From Desulfobulbaceae bacterium (GTDB lineage Bacteria; Desulfobacterota; Desulfobulbia; Desulfobulbales; Desulfobulbaceae), in contig JANTGH010000023.1 of assembly GCA_024763055.1 (NCBI GenBank), positions 1-33,780 of the forward strand: DNA of 33,780 nucleotides. Reading direction: 5' to 3'. The notes under the pieces are model-generated. The model did no database searches. It worked only from the letters and a program-made list of their open reading frames with translations, and was not told the DNA's origin. The position numbers and the translations under genes were made by a program. The stretch's first letter is position 1. Each line of letters opens with the position of its first letter. Of the stretch, positions 1 through 8,315 are shown in pieces.

Positions 1-2
1 AC

Positions 3-1724
3 TCAAACAGGACCATCGGCACAGGCCAGGCCCCAGGTACCCGGACCCATATGCACACCAGAGGTCAGGGACAGGGGAACAGACAAAAGCTCGGCCTTGG
101 GCAGCAATGTTCGAACCTGTGGCCGTACAGTATCCTGCAACCAGTCCTTATTGTCCGAATACTGAAGCAGAATAACCGGATTTGTGTATTTTAGAGCAGA
201 CTCTTCAAGTTTTTCCAGGGCAAATTCGAGCTGGCCCTTTCTGCTGCGAACCACCCCCACCTTGCGGACACCACCAGGCATGGGGCTGATCACTGGTTTC
301 ATCCGGAGAAGATCGCCGAAAAAACCACCGGCTCTTGATAGCCGGCCGCTGCGGGCAAGATATTCAAGCTCATCAATAAACACATATTCCCGAACATCAC
401 GGCAGCATTTCTCAGCATATCGTACTATCTGCCGGGCATCTTTCTCCTGGTCGGCATACCGGGCCGTCAACAGGGTTATCAGGGCAAGACGCCCTGAGGC
501 GGCTCCCGTATCCACCACTTCAAACAGGTTGTCCGGATCATTTTTTTCTTTCCAGGCCATGGCTGTAGAATAATTGCCGGTAAAGGCGGAACCGACACTG
601 AGATACAAGGTTCTGCCGAACCGGCGCAGAAGACTCCCATAACACTGATGCCGCTCAAAGGTGGAGGCCTGGGCCGTGGTAACCCGCACCCCCTGCCGCA
701 TCAGCCCATACACCTCCACCAGCGCGCACAGGCTCTCCGGCCGCGACTGATTTCCGTAAACAATATAGCTGTCAAGAAGCGTTATTCCCTTCCGGGCGGC
801 AAGCAACCTGGGCAATGAACCCGCCCCGTCGGTAACACAATGCAGAGTACGATTCCGATCCGCTGCCGACAATCTTGCCGCGCCATTAGTATCAATGGCT
901 TCATCCGACCAGCGGGTAATATCACCCATGTTTGCAAGACGCTCACGCAGCTGCGCGGGATCTTCAGTGTGTACATGGATTTTCAGGCGGGAATCATCCC
1001 GGACCACCACCACGCTCTGGCCAAGGGCCGCAAGTTTTTCCCGCATGGTATGCAGGTCATCTTCCACCTTAAGCGTTGCATCCACACAACAACGGCCGTC
1101 CTGATCGCCCTGAAAAGTTTCATCCAGTGAGAGCTGATCCTTAAACAGGTCAAGTACCGGGATACGGACCTGCTGCCGCCGGTCAAGCCGGCGGAAAAAT
1201 CCGGCAAAGAAGATAAACATGGCCAGGGCTCCGGCATCGACAACTCCGGCCCGTTGCAGCTCCGGTAAATGGCCGGTGGTCGCCAGTACAGCCCGGCAAA
1301 GCTGTTGTTCAAGAATTGTAAAGTCACGGTTGCCATCCCCTTCAAGGCCGATCTTCAACGCGTCAAAAACGCTCAACATGGTCCCTGCCCTGGGATCGGC
1401 CACGGCCTGCCAGCTTTTTTTGCAACCAATGGCCGCGCATTTCTCCAAATCCTCCCGGTTTTCAGCCCCGACGAATTCACGAAAAAAAGCGGCGGCGATG
1501 TTGCCGGAGTTTCCGGTGGCACAACGGCTAACCCGGCGGGCAGCCGACGCGCGGCCCCCCTCGACATCCCGAAGCGGGGCCAGGCTGATACGCAGGTTTG
1601 TGCCGGTATCACCATCCGCCACCGGAAACACATTGATCCGGTCCACCAGATCGGACCAGGCGACAAAACTCGCGTAACCCGCCGCAAAAGCGGGGGGAAG
1701 TTCTTTCTGCCGCTGCCCGCTCAT
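3..1724 (-). CDS. FakA/FakB-like fusion: DAK2 (DhaL-like) kinase domain joined to a DegV fatty-acid-binding domain
   Basis: The 573-residue protein joins two halves that are usually separate subunits of bacterial fatty acid kinase. The N-terminal half is DhaL/FakA-like: a nucleotide/metal motif DGDTGTN at residues 37-43, GNSGN near 71-75, VVDAGA near 160, and a segment around 220-275 with the FakA middle-domain pattern ending in KIHVHTEDP. From about residue 295 it is DegV/FakB-like, with TDGAGSL, TTAQAS, FTGNYSTA, LARSGRLS and GVHMGPGTWG. In the known system FakB presents a fatty acid to FakA, which phosphorylates it to acyl-phosphate. Here both could act in one cytoplasmic chain. The usual Ser of the first DegV motif (TDSA) is Gly. 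The start overlaps the stop of the upstream ligase by 4 bp, so the two are probably co-translated. The stop codon lies at 3-5, so the gene is complete. Domain calls are firm; substrate is inference. Confidence 0.85.
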   Translation of the reverse strand: MSGQRQKELPPAFAAGYASFVAWSDLVDRINVFPVADGDTGTNLRISLAPLRDVEGGRASAARRVSRCATGNSGNIAAAFFREFVGAENREDLEKCAAIGCKKSWQAVADPRAGTMLSVFDALKIGLEGDGNRDFTILEQQLCRAVLATTGHLPELQRAGVVDAGALAMFIFFAGFFRRLDRRQQVRIPVLDLFKDQLSLDETFQGDQDGRCCVDATLKVEDDLHTMREKLAALGQSVVVVRDDSRLKIHVHTEDPAQLRERLANMGDITRWSDEAIDTNGAARLSAADRNRTLHCVTDGAGSLPRLLAARKGITLLDSYIVYGNQSRPESLCALVEVYGLMRQGVRVTTAQASTFERHQCYGSLLRRFGRTLYLSVGSAFTGNYSTAMAWKEKNDPDNLFEVVDTGAASGRLALITLLTARYADQEKDARQIVRYAEKCCRDVREYVFIDELEYLARSGRLSRAGGFFGDLLRMKPVISPMPGGVRKVGVVRSRKGQLEFALEKLEESALKYTNPVILLQYSDNKDWLQDTVRPQVRTLLPKAELLSVPLSLTSGVHMGPGTWGLACADGPV

Positions 1725-3088
1725 GCCGACAGGAGCCGGGAAATGGCTTCCCGGTCGTATTTTCCGTTTTCCTTTATCGGAATCCGGTCAATGATGATAC
1801 AGGTTCGCGGCAGAGCATAGGGTTCCAGGGACTCGGCCAACGCTTTTTTCAGCAATCGAACATCAATTCTCCGCCCCTGAATGAGTGCGCCGATCCGGTT
1901 ACCGCGCCCGCCCGTGTCCGGCAGGGCCTGGACCACGCAGTCAATGACGCCGGGTTCTTTTTTTATCATCCCCCGTATCTCTTCAAGATCCACCCGCTTG
2001 CCGCCGACCTTGGTCACCCCGTCGGCCCGCCCTTGAAGGAAAAACCCCCGCTCACGGGCTTCCACCCGATCGGCAGTGAGAAAATATCCGTCCTCCATGA
2101 GCGGAAGATCCGGTGAAATGTACGGGGAACGGACCGCAAGCCGTCCATCCCTGAGTTTCCAATCCACGGTTGAAAAAGGGGTGAAATGTTCTTCTCCCCC
2201 GGCCCGGTTGCGGGTGGCGATACCGCCGGTTTCCGTGGAGCCGTACACCTCGACGACTCCAACGCCGTTATTGTGAAAAAATGCCAGACTGTCTCGCCGC
2301 GCAAGCATGCCGGCCGAAGAGACGGCTAACCGCAACGATGAACCGGACAGAGGCTTTTCCCGTAAAGCCCGGTAATGGGCGGGGACTGCGGCAAGAATAG
2401 TTGCCCCGCTCTCCTGTGCCGTTGCGGCTATGTCGGCCGGATACGAGGGCGTGGCGGAAACGACCCTGGCCCCGGAAACCAGCGGCAGAACAACCGAAAA
2501 AAGCAGGCCGTAGATATGATAGGGCGGCACCGTTGCCACAATACAGTCGTTTTCGGTTATCTTGAAATGACGGGCAAGAAACAGGGCCTCGCCAAAGATA
2601 TTCACCCCGGTTTTGGACCATACCCTCGGTGACCCGGTGGAACCGCCGGTAAAGATGCGAAGCAGCTCCAACTCGGGTTTCGCCCGGAACGAGGCCGGAA
2701 GCTTTTGATCACCCATCGGCTGCGGCCGGATTATCTGCGCCGAACCGTTGCCGACAAAATCCCTCTCCGCATCGGTGAGTATCGTTGCAAACCCGGTTTC
2801 CGCCTGCATACGGCAAAGGACGCGCTCGGATAATCCATAGGGCAGCAACAACCCGGGACCGCCTGCCAGCGAGGCCAGCAGGGCCGCCGCCATGACCGCC
2901 CTGCTTTCGGCGGCCAGACAGACCGCCTTATCTTCCGCCGCCTCCAGAGTTGTATAAATATGGGCAGCCATGGAGCGCACTTCGGCAAAGGTATATCCGG
3001 CGTGAATAAATTCACTCCCCGGGTATTCCGCGCCTTGTATTAGGGCGTCTACTTGTGCCTGTTCCATGGTGGACAGCCCACTTTTCAT
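1721..3088 (-). CDS. AMP-forming acyl/aryl ligase (ANL superfamily)
   Basis: A 455-residue adenylate-forming enzyme that should activate a carboxylic acid as acyl-AMP and then load it on CoA or an ACP. Visible core motifs are the P-loop TGGSTGSP at 147-154, the A5-type motif VYGSTETGG at 281-289, the hinge region GRADGVTKVGGKRVDLEEI (in the 350s-370s), and the C-terminal catalytic Lys context PIKENGKYD near 440. It is shorter than typical 500-600 residue acyl-CoA synthetases, as are the compact ligases seen in aryl-polyene loci. It lies between, and overlaps by 4 bp each, the radical SAM gene upstream and the FakA/FakB-like gene downstream. A likely job is activation of the starter acid or a recycled fatty acid for the polyketide genes to the right. 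Substrate cannot be read from the sequence. Confidence 0.85.
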   Translation of the reverse strand: MKSGLSTMEQAQVDALIQGAEYPGSEFIHAGYTFAEVRSMAAHIYTTLEAAEDKAVCLAAESRAVMAAALLASLAGGPGLLLPYGLSERVLCRMQAETGFATILTDAERDFVGNGSAQIIRPQPMGDQKLPASFRAKPELELLRIFTGGSTGSPRVWSKTGVNIFGEALFLARHFKITENDCIVATVPPYHIYGLLFSVVLPLVSGARVVSATPSYPADIAATAQESGATILAAVPAHYRALREKPLSGSSLRLAVSSAGMLARRDSLAFFHNNGVGVVEVYGSTETGGIATRNRAGGEEHFTPFSTVDWKLRDGRLAVRSPYISPDLPLMEDGYFLTADRVEARERGFFLQGRADGVTKVGGKRVDLEEIRGMIKKEPGVIDCVVQALPDTGGRGNRIGALIQGRRIDVRLLKKALAESLEPYALPRTCIIIDRIPIKENGKYDREAISRLLSA

Positions 3089-4350
3089 GGCCTGACCGTC
3101 CTCCCGAAGACTTGGGTTGCCAATGTTCTGTCCCTTGGCTGAAAACTGTTGTCCGCCATTTCTTTTTGCACCACCTGCTGAAAGAGCTTGACCATTTTTA
3201 TCTTCTGCGGTTCATCCTGATAAAAGGTATTCCAGGCATAATCAAGCAGCTCCTGCAGCTTGTCCGGACTCATATTTTTAGGCTGATAGACCACCCGGTC
3301 GGCGGAATATTTATCCCAGTCATAGGTCAGAATGCGGCCCTGCTGCTCAATCTCGGTAAAGGCCCTGGTGTGGGGGAACGGGGTCAGCACCGTGAACTCG
3401 GCCAGGTCAAGTTCAATTTCAAGGAGAAAATCAATCAGTTCTTTGATGCTTTCCTCGGTATGACTGTCAAGGCCCAATAAAATGGTGCCCTCCACACCGA
3501 TCCCATGGTCATGATACCGCCTGATGCGCTCCTTGATATAATCCGAAGTGTCAAAAACCGCCTGATACACATACCAGGCTCCGGCGCGAGCGGCCAGATC
3601 CAGCACCTCGGGTTTATCCTCAATGGGATGAGAGCACCATTTTTTCTTGAGCGGTATCATTTCCCGAAAGAGGTCTTTCTCCCACTGGGTGTTCTGGGCA
3701 AGCGAATTGTCAACGATAAACATGCGATTGTTGTCGATCCCGGCCATCTCTTCGATGGCCCTGTCAATGGGGCGCGGCCTGAAATCCCGCCCACCAAGAT
3801 AGGAGACGGCGCAGGGATAGCAGTTGAAGCGGCAGCCACGGGAAGCATGCACCAGGTCAACCATCTGCACGCCCTTGTAATTGTACAGATTGCGGTCTAA
3901 AATATCTCGCCGGGCCGGACCCACCAGGCCGATGTCGGGCCGGTCATCGATATAGTTGTAACAGGGCTTGAGGTTATCCTTGCGGAAATCCTCCAGCACC
4001 CCCTCCATCCGGCTTTCGGCCTCGCCAAGAAAGACCGAATCCGCGTGCTCCATGGTCTCTTCGGCGTGCAGCATGGTGGCAATGCCGCCAAAAATGACCC
4101 GCACCCCTTTTTTGCGATAGATATCGGCTATCTGCCAGCCCCGTTTGACCTGAACGGTCAGCATCATGGAGATGCCGACAAAATCGACTGAATCATCAAA
4201 ATCAATCTCCTGGAGATTTTCGTCGATAAAATCAATTTCCACATAGTCGGGCAGGGCGGCGGCAAAGACCACCGGCCCGTGCGGCGGCAGGTGAAATTCG
4301 GTCTGGCGGGCCAGCTTGGCCCATTTGGGATAGATAAGTCTAAATTTCAT
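3085..4350 (-). CDS. Radical SAM protein with N-terminal B12-binding-like domain
   Basis: The start is taken at the ATG at 4348-4350 because the protein then begins MKFRLIYPKW, a typical opening of the B12-binding-like domain. The open frame continues upstream to 4491, but that segment does not look coded. In this 421-residue form, residues 1-120 form a Rossmann-like domain (VIFGGIATMLHAEE) without a clear DxHxxG cobalamin motif. The [4Fe-4S]-SAM cysteines are C173, C177 and C180 (CRFNCYPC), followed by a radical SAM barrel with GTILLGLDSHTEE. Such enzymes often methylate unactivated carbons or rearrange lipids. The gene heads the leftmost minus-strand operon and overlaps the ligase gene by 4 bp, linking it to acyl activation. 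Reaction unknown. Confidence 0.82.
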   Translation of the reverse strand: MKFRLIYPKWAKLARQTEFHLPPHGPVVFAAALPDYVEIDFIDENLQEIDFDDSVDFVGISMMLTVQVKRGWQIADIYRKKGVRVIFGGIATMLHAEETMEHADSVFLGEAESRMEGVLEDFRKDNLKPCYNYIDDRPDIGLVGPARRDILDRNLYNYKGVQMVDLVHASRGCRFNCYPCAVSYLGGRDFRPRPIDRAIEEMAGIDNNRMFIVDNSLAQNTQWEKDLFREMIPLKKKWCSHPIEDKPEVLDLAARAGAWYVYQAVFDTSDYIKERIRRYHDHGIGVEGTILLGLDSHTEESIKELIDFLLEIELDLAEFTVLTPFPHTRAFTEIEQQGRILTYDWDKYSADRVVYQPKNMSPDKLQELLDYAWNTFYQDEPQKIKMVKLFQQVVQKEMADNSFQPRDRTLATQVFGRTVRP

Positions 4351-4573
4351 TGTGATGGAGTGTATTATGACGACCGGACCCGTATTTCGTCTATTTGGTC
4401 GTTCTGTTTTTACAAAATGATGAAAAAGTACACGAACAATTATAGGCTTCAAATTGTAATCCATTAACCGTAAAAGGGAAAAAGAAATCATTGATTCTGG
4501 AAAAATATGGATGGATCCTGAGCCGTGTGTTACATTTTCAACAACTCGATTTTACAAAGAAGAAGGCGTATGT

Positions 4574-5134
4574 ATGAGTTCTCATGAACAGCAATTATTT
4601 CTATTTGCCCTTGGCTCATTGATTCTTTTTCTTCTTGCCGGAAGACAGTTGAAAAATCCCGGCGTGCACGGGTTTTATCGTTTTTTTGTTTTTGAGGGTA
4701 TTCTTGCCCTTGTTCTGTTGAATTATCCTTTCTGGTTTATTGAGCCATTCTCACCGTTGCATATTTTTTCCTGGATATTGTTAGTTCTGTCGATTTATTT
4801 TATCCTGACATCCCTGTGGATGCTCAGACGGTATGGAGGCAGGAGGGAGCGCATGGACATGCCGGAAAACTTCCGCTTTGAAAATACGCTTCATATCGTT
4901 GATTCCGGTTTGTACCGGCATATCCGGCACCCCATGTACGGCTCATTGCTTTTGTTGGGATGGGGCGCTTTTTTCAAGCATCCTTCCGTCCCCGCCGTTA
5001 TTCTGGTTCTTGGGATAACAGGTTTTCTTTTTGCGGCAGCCAGAGTGGAAGAGAAGGAAAACAGGGAATTTTTCGGCTCAGGCTATGATGACTACATGCA
5101 GAAATCAAAGATGTTTATTCCATGGCTGTTCTGA
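4574..5134 (+). CDS. Isoprenylcysteine carboxyl methyltransferase (ICMT/PEMT)-like membrane protein
   Basis: A 186-residue membrane protein with about four to five hydrophobic segments. The start chosen is the ATG at 4574, preceded by GAAGAAGG; the frame is open back to 4511 but lacks a good ribosome site there. Family landmarks are RHPMY at 118-122 and the C-terminal pattern VEEKENREFFGSGYDDYMQ followed by FIPWLF. These match the catalytic C-terminal region of integral-membrane SAM-dependent methyltransferases. It directly precedes darA, so O-methylation of a pigment or lipid is conceivable, but no substrate can be inferred from sequence. The segment from here through darA is visibly richer in A/T than the polyketide genes to the right. 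It is divergent from the left minus-strand operon, with 223 bp between the starts. Confidence 0.8.
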   Translation: MSSHEQQLFLFALGSLILFLLAGRQLKNPGVHGFYRFFVFEGILALVLLNYPFWFIEPFSPLHIFSWILLVLSIYFILTSLWMLRRYGGRRERMDMPENFRFENTLHIVDSGLYRHIRHPMYGSLLLLGWGAFFKHPSVPAVILVLGITGFLFAAARVEEKENREFFGSGYDDYMQKSKMFIPWLF

Positions 5135-5321
5135 TGCCGACTACAGACAAAGCTCAGGGCCACGAAAAAGACAAATTGCCGCAGCCTTTCTTCGGGACGG
5201 ACAGTAACCAGCATGGCAGGGCCAAATTGACCGGCCGCAACGAACCATGAAAATTCTGCTTCGGCAGGGCAGCATCTGCCCTCCGCCGGGACTTTCATAT
5301 AACATGGTCGATGGGAGATAT

Positions 5322-6233
5322 GTGAAAAAAATTCTGGTGATTTACTATTCCCAAAGCGGACAATTAAAGAGAATTCTGTCCCGCATGGTACAGGGACTGG
5401 AAGAAAATAGTGGAGTGCAGTGTGATATTCGCGCTATTTCCCCCGTTGAATCCTATCCTTATCCATGGACTTTTTATCGTTTTTTTAATGTGTTTCCGGA
5501 AGCCGTTTCTCTGGATGGCTGTCCTGTACGTCCCGTTGATCTGGCCGACAATTATGATCTGATTGTCCTTGGTTATACAATATGGTTTCTCTCTCCAGCC
5601 ATTCCTGTTACAGGATTTTTACAGACGAAACAGGCGGCCCTGCTTTTTAAAGGAAAACCGGTGATTACTGTTATTGGCTGTCGAGACATGTGGTTAATCG
5701 GCCAGGAGAAGATGAAGACTCTGCTGGCAGATCTTGGAGCCCGTTTGTTGGATAATGTGGCGCTGACTGATCAGGGCAGGTCGCTGTATACCTTTGTCAC
5801 TACTCCCCGGTGGCTGCTTACGGGAAAAAAAGATTCGTTCTGGTTCTTTCCCAAGGCAGGAGTTGCGGAAGAAGAGATAAAAAAAATGGACCGTTTCGGC
5901 AAGCGCCTGGCAGAGGCCCTTGATCGGGATGAAGAACAGGGTGATGGTCCGTTGCTGTCCGGTCTTGGAGCTGTCAATGTCAATGGAAAGCTGATTGCAA
6001 CCGAACGTATTGCTCATCGTAGTTTTCTGATTTGGAGTAAATTGATTAAAACAGCAGGATCGCCTTGTTCACCGGGCCGCAACGTTGTGATAACCATTTA
6101 TACTGTTTTTTTACTCACTCTGGTGCTTACGGTCGTGCCGATGAATATGATTATACGACGACTGGTGTATCCTCTGTGCAAAAAATCAATTGCCGGGGCA
6201 GTGAGCTATTACGAGCAGCCTTCCGGGAGATAA
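5322..6233 (+). CDS. darA: Dialkylresorcinol condensing enzyme DarA
   Basis: The protein matches the DarA family closely as I know it: it opens with KKILVIYYSQSGQL, continues with YPYPWTFYRFFNVFPE, WFLSPAIPVT, VIGCRDMWL, FVTTPRWLLTGKKD and GLGAVNVNGKLIATERI, and ends with a hydrophobic segment (TIYTVFLLTLVLTVVPM) near the C-terminus. The N-terminal region is flavodoxin-like. In Pseudomonas and Azoarcus loci DarA works with the ketosynthase DarB to make 2,5-dialkylresorcinols from two fatty-acid-derived chains. The start is taken as the GTG at 5322, with GGGAG at 5313-5317. An ATG at 5304 in the same frame (6 residues longer) is possible. It is 13 bp upstream of darB. Confidence 0.9.
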   Translation: MKKILVIYYSQSGQLKRILSRMVQGLEENSGVQCDIRAISPVESYPYPWTFYRFFNVFPEAVSLDGCPVRPVDLADNYDLIVLGYTIWFLSPAIPVTGFLQTKQAALLFKGKPVITVIGCRDMWLIGQEKMKTLLADLGARLLDNVALTDQGRSLYTFVTTPRWLLTGKKDSFWFFPKAGVAEEEIKKMDRFGKRLAEALDRDEEQGDGPLLSGLGAVNVNGKLIATERIAHRSFLIWSKLIKTAGSPCSPGRNVVITIYTVFLLTLVLTVVPMNMIIRRLVYPLCKKSIAGAVSYYEQPSGR

Positions 6234-6246
6234 ATAACTGATTGTT

Positions 6247-7395
6247 ATGATTGCCGATGCTTATATAAATGGAATTGGCGCCTTTCTGCCCAATGATCCT
6301 GTGACCAATGATGAGATGGAAAACATTCTCGGCCTGGCCGGCAGCCGACCTTCCCGCGTGCGTAAACGAATTTTGCGCAGTAATGGAATAACCAGCCGTT
6401 TTTATGCCGTTGATCCGGCTACCGGCAATGCGACCCACACCAATGCCCAGCTCACCGCCGAAGCAGTCCGCGCGTTGAACGGTCAGGGATGCCCCTTTGA
6501 TGCAGTGGATGTTCTGGCCTGCGGCACGACCATGCCGGACCAGTTGCTGCCCAATCATGGTGTCATGGTTCTTGGGGAATTGGGCTGGCCCCCCTGTGAA
6601 GTGGCGGCCACGGCAGGTATCTGCATATCCGGCATAATGGCATTGAAATACGTCTATTTATCGATACGGGCCGGGGATAGCCGCAACGGGGTGGCAACCG
6701 GGTCGGAAAATGTTTCCACACTATTGCGTGGAAACTTGTATAGCAGAGAAACCGGACCCGATTCAAATTGCGCGTCCGAACAGAAGGAGCTGGCATTTGA
6801 CAAGGATTTTCTCCGCTGGATGCTCAGCGACGGGGCCGGTGCGGTCTGGGTAAGCAACAGAAAAAATACGGACGGCATCTCGCTGCGTATCGACTGGATT
6901 ATGCAGCAGTCTTATGCCGGGCAGCTTGAAACCTGCATGTATGCGGGCGCTGAAAAAACAGCGGACGGATCTCTTCAGGGATGGCGGACCTTTACCCCCG
7001 GGCAGTGGCTGACGGATTCCATTTTTGCCGTCAAACAGGACGTGAAGTTACTGAATCGTGAGATCATCACCTACACGGTCACCAAGCCTCTTCAAAAGCT
7101 ATTAGGAAGCGGTCGTCTTGATCCGGCAAAAATTGACTGGTATCTGCCCCATTACTCCTCCGCATTTTTCCGGGACAAGGTATATGCCGGCATGGTAGCC
7201 GCAGGATGTGAAATTGCTCAGGAAAAATGGTTTACCAATTTAAAGGCCAAGGGAAATACCGGCTCGGCATCCATCTATATAATACTTGAGGAACTGTTTC
7301 ACTCCGGTCGTCTGGCCAAAGGAGAAACCCTGCTCTGCTATATTCCGGAAAGCGGACGATTTTCCACTGCATTCATGCACCTGACTGTGGTGTAA
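6247..7395 (+). CDS. darB: DarB, KAS III-like ketosynthase of dialkylresorcinol synthesis
   Basis: A 382-residue thiolase-fold ketosynthase of the FabH-like type. The catalytic triad is visible: Cys126 in TAGICISG, His302 in LPHYSS and Asn337 in KGNTGSAS. Other family landmarks are RILRSNGITSRFY, DQLLPNHGVMV, DKDFLRWMLSDGAGAV and the C-terminal PESGRFSTAFMHLTVV, all as in DarB proteins. In the known pathway DarB carries out the head-to-head condensation of two acyl-derived precursors before DarA-dependent ring formation. Full length, no damage seen. It follows darA by 13 bp. Immediately after its stop the reading frame continues as a truncated remnant of an unrelated gene (7396-7602), which marks the left edge of an AT-rich islet. 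Confidence 0.93.
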   Translation: MIADAYINGIGAFLPNDPVTNDEMENILGLAGSRPSRVRKRILRSNGITSRFYAVDPATGNATHTNAQLTAEAVRALNGQGCPFDAVDVLACGTTMPDQLLPNHGVMVLGELGWPPCEVAATAGICISGIMALKYVYLSIRAGDSRNGVATGSENVSTLLRGNLYSRETGPDSNCASEQKELAFDKDFLRWMLSDGAGAVWVSNRKNTDGISLRIDWIMQQSYAGQLETCMYAGAEKTADGSLQGWRTFTPGQWLTDSIFAVKQDVKLLNREIITYTVTKPLQKLLGSGRLDPAKIDWYLPHYSSAFFRDKVYAGMVAAGCEIAQEKWFTNLKAKGNTGSASIYIILEELFHSGRLAKGETLLCYIPESGRFSTAFMHLTVV

Positions 7396-7602
7396 CTGAA
7401 AAGCGACAAGGTTCCACAACAAAATATTTCGACCTATGCCGGTAAGAACAAGGTCGTATATGCCATCGGCGATGGCGGCAAATACAGCCCAGTGGCATCC
7501 AGTGGCTGGAAAATGGAAAAAGCGACCATCAGGCAGGCTCTTGCCGAGCTCAGTCGACGAACGGAATCACAAGGGCTATATGTGAAAATTGATGGAAGAT
7601 GA
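7396..7602 (+). pseudogene. Truncated remnant related to the small conserved protein at 29869-30303
   Basis: Directly after the darB stop, in the same frame, 68 open codons (starting LKSDKVPQQN, ending with TGA at 7600-7602) have no usual start codon. The translated piece has the pattern VYAIGDGGKYSPVASSGW followed by QALAEL. This aligns without gaps to the N-terminal half of the protein at 29869-30303 (SYSVNSDGAYTLVSGSGW, then QAWREI). The C-terminal half of that protein (the RWRVRLHL region) is absent here. I read it as a 5' fragment of a paralog cut off by insertion of the islet or by deletion. A short protein starting from CTG is less likely. Confidence 0.55.
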
Positions 7603-7656
7603 GCAGTTTCAGGAAGAGATTATGGAGATGATTGATACTGAAGGTGGGGAGTAGCT

Positions 7657-7959
7657 ATGGACATTAATCCACTTATAGTTGATCTCAAGGAATACGGTGA
7701 TGAACTTGAAGATTCCATCATGATCGCTATAGGGCTTAAAGAACTGGAACTGGCAGACAGGCATATTGCGAATGCTATTGCTGAAATCAAGGGAGAAAAT
7801 TATTCTGAGACTCCTTTTCATCAAGTTTCGGAACTGTATAACCTGCCCGTTGATGAAGTGGTCAAAAACATTAGAGATTTCGTCAACAAAAGATATAAAA
7901 ATGAATTGATATTTGGAACCTCTGCCTCAATCAGGGATATTGAGTTCCAGCCCTTGTAA
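7657..7959 (+). CDS. Hypothetical protein, first gene of an AT-rich four-gene islet
   Basis: A 100-residue, acidic, mostly helical-looking cytoplasmic protein that I do not recognise. It has a near-ideal ribosome site: GGGGAG at 7646-7651, 5 nt before the ATG. There is no signal peptide or membrane segment. The sequence has an N-terminal helix-rich part (KEYGDELEDSIMIAIGLKELELADRHI) and a C-terminal basic helix (VVKNIRDFVNKRYKNEL). The gene is followed 3 nt later by the next gene, so the islet genes are probably co-translated. Base composition is clearly more A/T-rich than in the polyketide genes on both sides, suggesting a separate origin. It resembles neither a transposase nor a known toxin or antitoxin that I can name. 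Confidence 0.6.
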   Translation: MDINPLIVDLKEYGDELEDSIMIAIGLKELELADRHIANAIAEIKGENYSETPFHQVSELYNLPVDEVVKNIRDFVNKRYKNELIFGTSASIRDIEFQPL

Positions 7960-7962
7960 AAC

Positions 7963-8313
7963 ATGAAAAAACTGTCACTGACAAAACCATACAGCGTTGA
8001 TGAATTAGCCACAGAGCTGAACCTGTCAACAAAACTCAGAAATGGAATGCGTAATAATTTCGGTGATCCCATTTCCATAAAAGAACTCAATCATATTTCC
8101 AAAGATGAATTTTTCCAATGCGATCAATTCGGGGTGATAAGCTGGAAGGAATTCAGCAATGCATTATCAGTGTTCACTCTCCCAAACAAAGCGGTAACGC
8201 TTATTGAGAAGCCAAGCGAGAATTCTATAATCGTTGAGATTAACACCAGCAAACCCTTTGGAGAGGTCATACAGGGATTGGCGGACATTATGAAGACTGG
8301 TGAGGATGAATAA
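7963..8313 (+). CDS. Small protein with an RNA polymerase alpha-CTD-like helix-hairpin-helix segment
   Basis: A 116-residue protein. Residues about 8-60 (SVDELATELNLSTKLRNGM... ISIKELNHISKDEFFQCDQFG... SWKEFSNAL) follow the pattern of the RNA polymerase alpha-subunit C-terminal domain: L-S-x-R-x-x-N-x-L, then a loop, then L-x-x-x-S-x-x-E-x-x-x-x-x-x-F-G-x-x-S-x-x-E. That fold binds DNA or protein. The C-terminal half has a beta-rich appearance (VTLIEKPSENSIIVEINTS) and is unrecognised. It starts 3 nt after the previous gene and ends 2 nt before the next. The alpha-CTD likeness comes from reading the sequence only and needs a profile search. No function is claimed. Confidence 0.6.
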   Translation: MKKLSLTKPYSVDELATELNLSTKLRNGMRNNFGDPISIKELNHISKDEFFQCDQFGVISWKEFSNALSVFTLPNKAVTLIEKPSENSIIVEINTSKPFGEVIQGLADIMKTGEDE

Positions 8314-8315
8314 AA

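Noticed and set aside
4370-4411. CGACC and GGTCG inverted copies in the divergent region before the ICMT-like gene
   Set aside because: A 5-bp match over 32 nt is expected by chance; no promoter boxes are placed around it.
4351-4491. N-terminal extension of the leftmost radical SAM protein
   Set aside because: The extra 47 residues do not resemble the family, and the MKFRLIYP start matches the usual opening of the B12-binding-like domain.
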